A DNA stretch of 64,000 bases from Pteria penguin (Eukaryota; Mollusca; Bivalvia; Pterioida; Pteriidae): positions 38,723,096 to 38,787,095 of the forward strand of contig CM068582.1 in assembly GCA_035048485.1 (NCBI GenBank), read 5' to 3'. The position numbers and the translations under genes are program-made. The notes under the pieces were generated by a model. It saw nothing but the letters and a program-made list of their open reading frames with translations, ran no database searches and was not told the origin of the DNA. Positions 25,811 to 35,279 of the stretch are shown in pieces; the first letter of the stretch is position 1, and each line of letters starts with the position of its first letter.

Positions 25811-26086
25811 ACTTTTTTTTCTGGTACACTAAAGCCTATTGACTTCACACGTTATGTAGTTGATCTACAAACCCTGTTTACAAATTTCGAGTGCACTCCA
25901 TGTTGTTTTGAACTGAAGCTAAAGAACGTTGTCGGTGTATTACCAAATGGAGTAACTAGTCTAATTATAAAATGCCACCAATGCTTCAAATATGCTCATG
26001 TTGCCATGGACAAGGTTCATAGACCTCTTAATACCAACCACAAAGGACCTCTAGTTTTTGATGTTTATTCCAAGATTGCAATAGGT
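25811..26086 (+). pseudogene. Exon remnant of a Mutator-like transposase-domain protein
   Basis: An open stretch reads TLKPIDFTRYVVDLQTLFTN, then CCFELKLKNVVGVLPNGV, IIKCHQCFKYAHVAMD and GPLVFDVYSKIAIG. The arrangement of a zinc-like CxxC (KCHQC), an H-R-P segment and a final VxxKxAxG resembles the 'Mutator-like transposase' domain seen in many invertebrate predicted proteins (VNTKAALGM at this point). The frame ends at AATAGGTAATT, a possible splice donor. A stop lies just upstream at 25808. Without neighbouring exons it is best read as a fragment. Confidence 0.4.
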
Positions 26087-26149
26087 AATTATATTTTTAT
26101 ATTGAATTGCATATTAAACAACAACATCTATTTATACATGTTTACATTA

Positions 26150-26711
26150 GCATATACAGTAAGACCAGAAGCCCGGGAGGAGTAATCATCCCCTGTTTGC
26201 AAACAACACCCAAAAATAGTCTTGCAACCTCTACCTATCTCTCTGTCTATCTATCTATATATGTAGAAGGAGACAAGGGCACCAAATTATTCCATTCACG
26301 GTATGAACTAAAATTCCGGTGTCGTCAATACACTGAACAAGTGTACATGTATGTATGCATATAATGTCAAAAAGTATAGCTAGAAAGTCCTAGATGGTTA
26401 GTTTGTCTGATAAAATCCCAAAATGTCGATTAACATTATAGAAAGAGGAAATACAAATTGCACCAGATGCGTATATCGATTTTATGATTTCCTCCGTAAC
26501 AATTTCAAGTAAACTTCCGAGACACCGATACGATTTCCACAACTCATGTCCAAACAACATGATAATACATACATACGTACATACATGTATGTATGTTTGT
26601 ACATACATACATACATACATACATACACACATACATACATACATACATACATACATACATACATACATGCATGCATGCATGCATGCACACATACACACAT
26701 ACACACATACA

Positions 26712-26747
<36 letters not shown>

Positions 26748-27490
26748 CATACATATATACATACATACATAATACAAGTAATCAAGAACCTTGTTAGAAA
26801 AAAGGTGGGGTCAGATGCCTCAGATGTGGAGGAGTAAGCATTCCCTGTCGACCGGTATGATGCCATAAATGAATTAGTATTATTCGCAGTCACAGAAGTA
26901 GGAAACGGCACAGCCGTAGTCACAAGCGGTGTATGTCGTGATGAGTACAAATAATACGGTATGGGTAATCCACACGGTCTAACTACTTTGAAATAAGGAA
27001 GTCAATATTTCATGATCAGACAGCAATATATTAAATGAGGAGAAAAGGTCTTTATAACGACTGTAAAATTAACAAAATGTTGACTTAAGGTGTGATATTT
27101 CATATCCTTGTGAGATTTACTTTTCGCACAGTAGTTTGCCTCGATAGATAAAGGAACGATACTCAGAGGAAGCTCGAGCATACCGAATCATTTGAGACAC
27201 ATGAACAACATACGCAGGATGTATAAAGAATGTTACTACTTGTATATGGAAAGTTAACAATGAGGAAACTACAGTTATCGTGTTTGTCATAAATTAAAAT
27301 AATAAGTTTACCATCTTGTTCAGTATCAAGTAAAATTCTAAATATGATGAACATGAACTGGAGAGTATAGTGTCTGTAAATTCCAGTTCATCGAGATATA
27401 TTTTATGTATGTATGTATCAAAGTTCGTGTTATTTATAGACAGTACATCATCAATATATCTGAATGTACAATTAAATATAGTACAACCAT
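26150..27490 (-). pseudogene. Broken Penelope-like element with inserted microsatellite
   Basis: On the minus strand the region carries RT fragments. Near 27490-27360 it matches the YIDD-like block. The frame 27354-27163 has IYDKHDNCSFLIVNFPYTSS, parallel to LYDKRDDFNFAITNFPFISS. Bases 26480-26370 match the C-terminal fragment at 23.1 kb. Two terminal-repeat cores occur at about 26165-26210 and 26808-26855. A CATA microsatellite splits the copy. Confidence 0.55.
26562..26778. repeat. (CATA)n / (CATG)n microsatellite
   Basis: About 210 bases of ACAT tetranucleotides with embedded GCAT and ACAC runs. All His-Thr-Tyr and Met-Tyr-Val repeat frames on both strands come from this. Confidence 0.95.
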
Positions 27491-27587
27491 GGTCAGCTGC
27501 TAAAATCTATACCTCGTTTCATTTGAACTCCACTCTTGCCATTCACTTTCGAACGTTAATAAAGAGAAGTAAGCTTTGGTCATGACA

Positions 27588-27593
27588 TTTATT
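27588..27593 (-). promoter_or_regulatory. Candidate poly(A) signal of gene 2
   Basis: AATAAA on the minus strand, about 157 bases beyond the gene 2 stop codon. The flanking 3' UTR aligns with that of gene 3, where AATAAA also occurs (40515-40520). Confidence 0.45.
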
Positions 27594-27749
27594 TACATTA
27601 TTCAATAGAAAACACATGAGCGCACCCCATCCTCCCCCCCCCCCCCAAAAAAAAGAAAAAAGATGTATTTAAAACGAAAAGTCTAATTGTCTAATAAATC
27701 TTCTCACATTAAAGAGAGTTATTTGATACTGTCAGTTGTTTACTGTTTC

Positions 27750-30700
27750 TTAAAATTCAATTGAAACAGGATCCGGATACCTGGGTTGTTTAAGATCGGG
27801 TTCACTATGTCCGATATTGCTGACTCGTCTTTTATTTTGTGGTTGAGTTTTGTCCCTGTAAAATAACATTCATCTTTCATTGATTGTAGCTGACGTAAAT
27901 TACTTAGCAATTGCAATTTGAATAGAATTCTTTCGTAAACTTAAGTTACATAACGTTTTTTTTAATCCTGGTTCAGTTCGAATGTAGTTGGTAACATAAA
28001 TTAAATGTCAAATACAAAAAAGTTTAATATGTCCCATACCTTAATTTTGTAATAACTTCATTTATTGAGTAACTTGATATATTTTTGATTTTTGATTTTC
28101 AGTCATAAAATTTTAAATATCACTGTAAACATTTAGGAGTATCTCCTTATGCACAGCTCTGTCCTTGGATAGATTGTTTGGCTCACTGGTTTTGCCACTT
28201 TGTTTTGAACTCTACTCTTCAAATATCTATATAGTATTAGAATTCCTGTCATTTCGACATGAGCATCACTGATGAGACATAAGTTGTTGAAATGGGCATC
28301 TGGCGCACAAAATTATAACGTTTACATGGTCGATATTTATTATCTTAACATTAAGCACTACTCTACCTCTTTCGATTCTAAATTGATTCTTCTTATATAA
28401 TAAGCTTTTGCATTTCATAGTCTTACTTATAATTTTGTAGTTCAATCGGTGGCATGTTTAGTTTATGAGCCAGTCTATAATGATATTCAAGTTTATATTT
28501 CTATGACTTCCGGCTTTATTTACTTGATGGGCCTCGTTTTCTATAAGGGGAATTATATATAAATTTTCATTTGTGTGGAGAATTTTATTTTCATTATACT
28601 GAATTGTGGTGAGTTGAAAGGTGGACCAATAAACCTATGAATTTAACCAGTTGTGTGACTATTGCCATATTAACTGAATCAATATTACAGTTGCATCACT
28701 AATTAATATTAATATTTTTATGATGCCAATTTATATCTATGTGCTGATTTTACAGCTGAATCCGATGCTTCCTCTTCTTTCGCATCTAGGAAAGCGTCAC
28801 ATTATGAAGTGTTTGAACAATGAAAATAATAGAATTAATAATTGGAAGTTATTTACATTGAAAATATGTTGTCTACCTTTTCTTAATGACAAGAAAATAA
28901 AAACAGCAACCACTTGTAAAAAGGGCAACACAACTTGTGACCAGTAACCAGAAGCTTGTATTCTTCAAAAGATCAACATTTCTCTGGGAAGAGGCTTTGG
29001 TAGTAGAATACCTTAAAACGTTAGGTATTGTATGACGACGACTGGATGACGATAAAACTGGTCCTTGGTACTGAATGGTTGTAAGTACATTTGATATGGA
29101 TTTTGATGAAGACGGGAGACTGTTGAATGTTGACACAATAAAAGGAGTCGTTCCTGTATTAAATTAAGGAACGTTATAATATATATGAGAATTTATATAT
29201 CATATAAAGAGTTTTGTGAAGGTCCATCTGATTTGACGTATTTCGTTAGTAAAGCAATTGATTGTTGATTTTTGTAAAGCATTTAAGACAAGTATTTTAA
29301 AATTGATTTAAGTTTTTGAAACTCGTTAACAACACGAACAAACGTAAATTTGTAATGCTTAAACTAAAATTAAAATGAACGAGACGAGATAATTATAACT
29401 TAATCATAATAATAATAATAAATATCATTAGAAATCTATAAAATGAATTATGAAAAATCTGTAAGAAGAATATGAAAATTCTCGTCAAGAGTAATAATAA
29501 GAAACCTACCTCTTAGAAGAAACTGTTAACATAGTATCATAACAAAGGAGACTTACTGGAGCTGGAAATTGCCTTCGTAGTAGTCGATGATGACTGACCA
29601 TTGAATGTATGTCTAAGAATTGGAGAAGCTGTTAATTAAAAACTTAAACATATGATTAATAAGCAATGATCATAGAATGTATAAACAAATTTTTAAAAAT
29701 CAAAAGTCAACAGTGAAAATTACATTTGGGAAATTTTTAAATCATTTTATCTTTATCCTATCCAGTTTTGTACTTTCGTATGTACAATTAGGAAACCAAA
29801 ACTCTTGATTTTGACATGTTTCTTAAGAACTGCTGTGACGGGTGATGCATGCAAACAGGAGACGCTTACTCTCCCCGGGCACCTGGTCTCACCTCGGAAT
29901 TTTTCAGTATTTCGGGGTTCACAACAGTTTCTTTTTGAAACTTACACGATTTTGTATCTGTCCTTGGACTTTGAGAATGATTAACGGTTTGGTACTTCTT
30001 CGATATTGATTTATTCAACAAAATAATAACAACACCAAAACAACAATGATATAGAATCCATCAAAATTCAATGTACATTAAGCCGGCGTGGCATAGTGGT
30101 ATCGCCCTCGTCTCTTATTCGGGAGGCCGTGGTTCGAGTCCCGGTCTTGTCATGCCGGTGTCCTGTCTTTCGGATAAGACAGTAAAAACCGAGGCCCCGT
30201 AACATGGTATGAATGGCACGTTAAAGATCCATCACTGCTTCGGGTGGGTCCGTTGCAAAGGTCAAAATCTGTATGCCCCGCATCAGGCAGATGCCGTCAT
30301 CATATACGTAAAATATTCATGGTGTAGATATTAATCATCCTTTACACGGATCGTGTTGTCCGGTATTTCTTTCTATTATTCTTTTTTCATCAAACAGCTT
30401 TAGACAAAAGTTCTTTGAATTATTATACTTAACAAACCATAAAAGATAAAGATTAAAGATAAATATATTAGTTTTATTCTGGTATAAGGAAATATATATT
30501 GATCGTATCAATTTATTGAATCATATGTAGATTTTGAGAAATGAATGACAAAGCATACTTACTTCCACAGGTATTACATGGTACAGATTCTTTCCCTACA
30601 TTTGTGTGAAATGAACAAGAAAGTAAACATTGTTTCAAATCAAATCCATAGTCACAACAAATGGCCCTTGCCCGTTGTCTGGTTTGAAAACCGCAGGGTC

Positions 30701-30827
30701 CAGAACACTTTCCCCATTGAAGCCATGCGTCTAAATCACAGAGTTTGTCTTTTTCTCCAGGAAGACAAAATGCATATCTTCCTTCGACTTGGCAAACAAT
30801 AATCATCAAAGTTATTACAAAATACAT
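27750..30827 (-). CDS. TSP1-domain type I membrane protein (gene 2 of the tandem family)
   Basis: Inferred four-exon gene: 30827-30563, 29628-29557, 29153-28877 and 27855-27750. The joined frame is 720 bases, a 239-residue protein. Exon 1: signal peptide (about residues 1-16, MYFVITLMIIVCQVEG), then a TSP1 domain from C30 with W35 and W38 (DAWLQWGKCSGPCG), RARAICC and final CNTC. Exon 2: 24-residue Ser/Thr segment. Exon 3: Ser-rich stalk and membrane helix at about 180-201 (FWLLVTSCVALFTSGCCFYF). Exon 4: basic tail (DKTQPQNKRRVSNIGHSEPD, then KQPRYPD) ending in TAA. Boundaries are AG/GT and phases 1, 1, 2 agree. Gene 3 has the same exon 1, exon 3 and tail arrangement, which is the strongest support. 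Intron 1 carries a Penelope-type repeat core and a SINE. Intron 3 carries an old Penelope tail and a hammerhead repeat. Probable cell-surface protein with unknown ligand. Confidence 0.72.
28080..28325 (+). ncRNA. Hammerhead-like motif in a dispersed repeat (gene 2 intron 3)
   Basis: The repeat matches 17195-17425 along its length and ends with CTGATGAG (28269-28276), a short stem, GAAA (28289-28292), a stem III segment GGGCATCTGGCGC and then ACAAAATTATAACG. The CUGAUGA and GAAA cores of a type I hammerhead are intact here. The base expected as U16.1 next to the cleavage site is C, which should weaken or abolish cleavage. Family knowledge: hammerheads of this form sit in the terminal repeats of Penelope-like elements and in retrozymes. 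Confidence 0.55.
28575..28745 (+). repeat. Ancient Penelope tail in gene 2 intron 3
   Basis: GTGGTGAGTTGAAAGGTGGA, then AATAAACC and a decayed CCAGTTGTGTGACTATTGCC resemble the family A tail (GGTGAGTGGGAAGGTGGGCG, CCAATTGAGTGAC). The corresponding intron of gene 3 has the same decayed insertion with shared flanks, so it predates their duplication. Confidence 0.5.
29825..29935 (+). repeat. Penelope-associated terminal-repeat core in gene 2 intron 1
   Basis: Contains GACGGGTGATGCATGCAAAC, then AGGAGACGCTTACTCTCCCC and GGGCACCTGGTCTCACCTCG, matching the core at 37.96 and 50.13 kb. No RT sequence adjoins it. Confidence 0.6.
30083..30330 (+). mobile_element. tRNA-derived SINE, near full length
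   Basis: The head has polymerase III boxes: an A-box-like GTGGCATAGTGGTATCGCC and a B-box GGTTCGAGTCC at about 30131-30141. The body contains CGGATAAGACAGTAAAAACC, GGCACGTTAAAGATCCATCA, CTGCTTCGGGTGGGTCCGTT and GCATCAGGCAGATGCCGTCA. This central block is of the type conserved among mollusc SINEs. It lies in intron 1 of gene 2, antisense to the gene. Confidence 0.8.
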
Positions 30828-31025
30828 TTTTGGTCAAAAACTTAGAAAATGTAGATGCTTATCGCGATTGATTCTGAATGACTTGTTGGACACATTTGTT
30901 CAGAGGTATAAAATCTATTCGGTGATAATATTGATTTTTTTTTCTAAATTTAGACCCCCTTCTTAAATGCGGATCAAACCCATAAATCAGTATAAATTGA
31001 TCGAACAATTAATAGGAAAATTAAA
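30828..31025 (-). promoter_or_regulatory. Conserved upstream block of gene 2 (promoter/5' UTR candidate)
   Basis: The 200 bases upstream of the gene 2 start align well with 48011-48215 upstream of gene 3, including ATAATATTGATTTT and ATGCGGATCAA. On the minus strand there is an ATTTTATACC stretch near 30905-30915 that could serve as a TATA-like element (the gene 3 equivalent is ATTTTAAACT). No start site can be fixed from sequence alone. Confidence 0.4.
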
Positions 31026-31554
31026 TGCAAATTTAAACGCTTTGATATCAGAAACACGATAAATCAATTTTTAAGACAGCAGTTTTAAGGTACAGTTTAG
31101 AGGATAACATGTTTGCGTTTACAAAGTCAAGCCTGTAATGGTGATTTTCAAAGATTTTTAATCTGAAATTAAGACTACGTTGCAATTTTTCTCACTATAC
31201 AGACAACTTAAAAACACGATTTCACAGATTTACTCATATAAATTATACACTCGCATTTAGTTTAAATGAGAATTTCGGGGAGGGAGTGGGGGGGGGGGGG
31301 GTTGTGGTAAACATCTTACATGAATAACAAGAAAGTATGTTTGAATTGAAACCATTACATGAAAACAGTAGCCACATTGATGTTGCTCACTTTTCGTGTT
31401 TTACATCCGTGTCGTCTGCTGCGCTACAAGGCATGAGGCATAATAGTGATAGTATCCTGACCAAAACGTTCTAAGTGTGTTATCGCGCAATGGTATAAAT
31501 ATCAAATTTCTGTACGTATTAACATGCCTCAAATTTACTCTCATATATATATAT

Positions 31555-31715
31555 ATATAAAGCACAAAGACACTGACACTACAGCTAACAAGGCACCCTA
31601 TATTTCACTTATATTCGTTCCCCGTCTGGGACTCGAACCCACGACTTATGGTACCGAATCACCTAGCTGTCATGCATCCGACCCTCTAACCGACTGAGCT
31701 AACCGAGCTCCACAA
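31555..31715 (-). mobile_element. tRNA-like SINE copy 1
   Basis: Read on the minus strand it starts GGTTAGCTCAGTCGGTTAGA (A box) and has GTGGGTTCGAGTCCCAGACG (B box), separated by about 40 bases, then a non-tRNA body ending in GTGCC-type sequence. The tRNA fold is lost, so it is a tRNA-derived repeat and not a tRNA gene. Confidence 0.65.
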
Positions 31716-31952
31716 AAATGAAGCTTTAATAGCCAATCATTAGCTAATCGCATGCATGACAACACGGCCGCGGAAAGTGAAGGAATTTACCCGACGTAAA
31801 CGCAGGCGGATCTCTGAGAGAATACAACACTGAAAGAGAAATAAACATATAAAGCACAAATAGAATCAGTGAAACACCTGGGAGTACTGTGGACCTTGGA
31901 TCTCCGAAGAAATACCTGTAGAAAATAAAGACAAAGTAGACAAACATATATA

Positions 31953-32119
31953 GCACAAAGACACTACAGCTAACAAGGCACCCTATATTTCACTTATATT
32001 CGTTCCCCGTCTGGGACTCGAACCCACGACCTATGGTACCGAATCACCTAGCTGTCATGCATCCGACCCTCTAACCGAGCTCGGGTAGCTCAGTCGGTTA
32101 GAGGGTCGGATGCATGACA
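31953..32119 (-). mobile_element. tRNA-like SINE copy 2 with an inverted head
   Basis: Bases 31953-32080 repeat copy 1 almost exactly. The head then turns back on itself: 32053-32078 and 32094-32119 are perfect 26-base inverted arms around a 15-base spacer that includes TAGCTCAG. The result is a strong hairpin carrying an A box in the plus orientation. Confidence 0.7.
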
Positions 32120-32338
32120 TATGTCTTTCTAATAAATTTCAAGGAGATGAAAGCTCATTACATTCAGGAGAAAAACCCTAGTGAGATAGTATGTGCCCTT
32201 ATAGATGTTTTTTTCTCATCATTAATGTACTGTATAGTGATATTGAAAAAGAAGATATGTGATCTGTTTTGTCGAGTCTGTATCAGTCCGTTTCGTAAAG
32301 ATTATTTAAGGTTAAATTGAGAAACAAAAGCCAAAGTA

Positions 32339-33000
32339 ATGCAACAAACAACCCATTCTGTGCAGAAACTTTATATCACAAGTAGCACTGCAGATGAATC
32401 GGATGGCAAAGTGGTATCGCATTTCTTATTGAAATCTGAAATCAGCAAAGATAACTTTTTCTACGGGGTACAACATTCAACAAATGCAAATCTTTTGAGG
32501 TTAGCCAGATGTTATGACCCTAACTTTTCCACATCTTCGCAGAGTGATATTGCATCAATATTAATAAATTACTAAATTCAATATTATAACAAATTCTACA
32601 GAAGTAAGAGAAAACATTTCAATGCAACTTACACAGTCTGTATCAGAGAAAGGTCTGTCAACATCAGGTCGTACACCGGCATCTGCAACAAGTTCTGTAG
32701 CCTAAGTGCTTCCCTCTTCATCTACTGGCAAATCGTCTTCTGTAAACAAAGAAAGGGAGTAAGAGGAAAGGAAAAGACAAGGGATCTACCACGAAAAGAA
32801 CGTAAGCAAGACTCCAGATGACTTTTGTCCTAAATGTAACGGAGAATAGAAAGGAGACCAAGACTGGATTTGCTGTAATGTCTGTCGTTCATGGTTTGAC
32901 AGATCATGTGCAGACCTAGATGACGACTTCCTTTGGAAATATTATAGTGAAGGAGATAATGAGTTCACATGTCCATTTGCAAACAACAATAGATTATCGG
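32339..33000 (+). pseudogene. Transposase C-terminal remnant with PHD-finger-like domain
   Basis: A 78-codon frame at 32339-32575 reads into a low-complexity Ser-rich linker. The strand then continues, with stops, to DDFCPKCNGE, stop, KGDQDWICCNVCRSWFDRSC, ADLDDDFLWKYYSEGDNEFT and CPF. The spacing CxxC, WICCxxC, WFDRxC, FxCP is that of a PHD finger. Such fingers end many mollusc Tigger/pogo-type transposases. A stop lies inside the finger, so the copy is dead. Confidence 0.5.
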
Positions 33001-33364
33001 TAAAAATTTGCTTCATAATGAAAAAAGGATAATAATTAATACAAATTTCAAATGTAATTACCTATTTGTATGATTTTAATCCATTTTATTTTAAGTAAAA
33101 TTTCTACATCTCCGTCAAGTACAAACGTAAAGCATGATATAACTTTGAAACATATATATTGAATACATTGAACAGACATCAGGCTAAAAATAGTCTGAAA
33201 TTAAATACACATGTAGATGAATCTAGAGCTGTCTTAACGGGACAAAAAACCCCCGCGGCAACAAAGTTGAAACATGCAATAATTCATCCCAAAATAGATC
33301 ACTGGTATAAGTGTAATGGATGCACAACTTTTACTTTTTGAGGTGTAATCAATGAAAAGAAACT

Positions 33365-34615
33365 GGTTTGTGTGCACTCTGATCTTGCATATATGATCTT
33401 GATCCAAGGTCATTACACATCCTTGGGCCATGGACAACAATTATGTAAAATATGATCTTCCTGCAAAGTAACAGGAAGACGTTTGGACTCGGACAAGTGT
33501 GTACTGTGATCTTGGCCTTATAGATATGACCTTGTTTCAAGGTCATGACACACCCTTAGGTAATGGACAACAATTGTGTAAAATATTATTTTCCTCCAAA
33601 TTAAAAGGAAGAATTTACGACTCAGACAAGACTTCTGGTTATGTATGTAATGTGACTTTGACCTTGCAGATATGACATTGATTCAAGGTCATGACACATC
33701 CTGGGGTCAAGGACAATAATTGTGTGAAATATTATCCATATCCAACAAGGCAGTAAGAAGTTATGGCATGTACAAGGTATCGGGCTATGTGTGCACTGTA
33801 ACCTTGATCTTGAAGATATGACCATCAGTCGAGGTCATGACACACCACTGGTCATGGACAACTATTGTGTAAAATGTTATTTAAATCCAACATAGCAATA
33901 AGGAGTTATTGCCTGGACGATGATTTTGACCTTGGAGATAATGTCCTGATTCGAGGACATGACACACCCCTGAGTCATGGACAACAATTGTGTGATATAT
34001 CATCCCAATTCAATTTGTCAGTAAGAAGTTCTGGCCTGGACAGAAATTTTGGCTATATGTGCACTGTGACCTTGACCTTGAAGATATGACCTTGGGTCGA
34101 GGTCATGACACACGCTTGGTCATAGACAACAATTGTGTGAAATGTTTTCTAGATACAACATAGCAGTACGGAGTTATTAACCGAACAACGATTTCGACCA
34201 AGCATGCACTTTGACCTTGACCTTGGAGATATGATATCGAGTCAAGGTCATGACACACCTTTGGGTCATGTACAATAATCATAATATTTTGAATAATAAT
34301 CCAACTTGGCAGTAAGAAATTATGGCCCAGTCTAGGATGTGTGCAGTGACCTTTATCTTGAGTATATGACCTTGAGTTAAAGTCATGACATACACTTGGG
34401 TCAAGAACAACAGTTGTATGGAATATTATCCAGATCCAGCTTGGCAGTAAGTAGTTATGACGCGTATAACGGGTTTTGCTATGTGTGAAGTGTGACCGTG
34501 ACCTTGAAAATGTGACAATGAGTCAATGTCATGACACAGCCATGGGTTATGTACAACAATTGTTTGAAATATTATCCATTTCCGACAAGGGATAAGAAGT
34601 TATAGCTCGGACAAA
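33365..34615 (+). repeat. Large degenerate tandem repeat with TGACCTTG / CAAGGTCA blocks
   Basis: Eight or nine units of about 130-150 bases, starting near 33369, 33498, 33642, 33787, 33905, 34058, 34203, 34335 and 34483. A typical unit reads GTGCACTGTGACCTTGACCT, GAAGATATGACCTTG, a CAAGGTCATGACACACC block, GGACAACAATTGTGTGAAAT and a GGCAGTAAGAAGTTATGGCC block. Units are 60-80% alike by eye. The frames through it are accidental. Confidence 0.85.
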
Positions 34616-34680
34616 TGTGAACAGACAGACAGACAGGGTGATTCCTATATACCCCAAACTATGTTTGCGGGGGTATGAAT
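34616..34680 (+). repeat. Terminal module of the tandem repeat (ACAG)n plus GGGGGTAT block
   Basis: ACAGACAGACAGACAGGGTG then ATTCCTATATACCCCAAACT and TGCGGGGGTATGAAT. A decayed homologue closes the related repeat at 46.44-46.49 kb, so the tandem units and this module travel together as one dispersed element. Confidence 0.6.
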
Positions 34681-35179
34681 ATATGTATTTCATATAATTC
34701 CTAAGTCCCAATCTTGATCCTCCATACCATTCAAGAACATGGAACATTTAAAGAAATTTTAAAGTGAATTAGAAAAATAAATACTACCTTTTAACCAACA
34801 ATTTTCATCTTGTACATGTATGTCATAAGAAACACTTTTTTCATTTTGAACTAGAAAATAGAGTATTGCTGAGATGGAATGTATATGTATAGTTATGCTG
34901 TCTGACATTGAAATGTTTACTCTTTATTGTAATTAAAACATTTTGAAAACTTACCTGTATTTTAGTTCTCAGCAATTCTTTTCTTAGGTCTTGGAGCTAC
35001 AATGTAGTGGAGCACGAGATCAGAAATTCATAAGATCTGCCCCTTTTCCACTTGGGTTTCACCTCTTTGACAGAGATATTAGGCCCAGAATAATGGTGGT
35101 CATAGTGCTGCAATCCTGCAGTATTGTTTTAGAATAGAAGTTTCCCAGTCCTGAAATCAGACAAGAACCTCCTTCAGGC

Positions 35180-35275
35180 TATATAGTCCCCGGGGGCATC
35201 ATGTCTAGTTTTCAGTGCTTTTGTACTTGTTTATCGTAAAAAATTGGTGAACAGAATTTTTATAACATTGTACAA
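35180..35275 (+). repeat. 5' part of the hammerhead-bearing repeat
   Basis: TAGTCCCCGGGGGCATCATG followed by TCTAGTTTTCAGTGCTTTTG matches the start of the 17.12 kb repeat. The ribozyme end is absent. Confidence 0.4.
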
Positions 35276-35279
35276 AAAG

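Noticed and set aside
26390..26950. A 186-codon minus-strand frame beginning with a Ser/Thr-rich segment and continuing as Met-Tyr-Val-Cys repeats, and its partners on both strands
   Set aside because: The repeats are the (CATA)n microsatellite read in frame. The Ser/Thr start has no acceptor in the family phase and overlaps a Penelope terminal-repeat core.
31618..31711. Possible tRNA genes from clear A and B boxes (also at 30083 and 31990)
   Set aside because: No complete cloverleaf: box spacing and arms do not fold as a tRNA, copies are dispersed and continue into a non-tRNA body. These are SINE heads.
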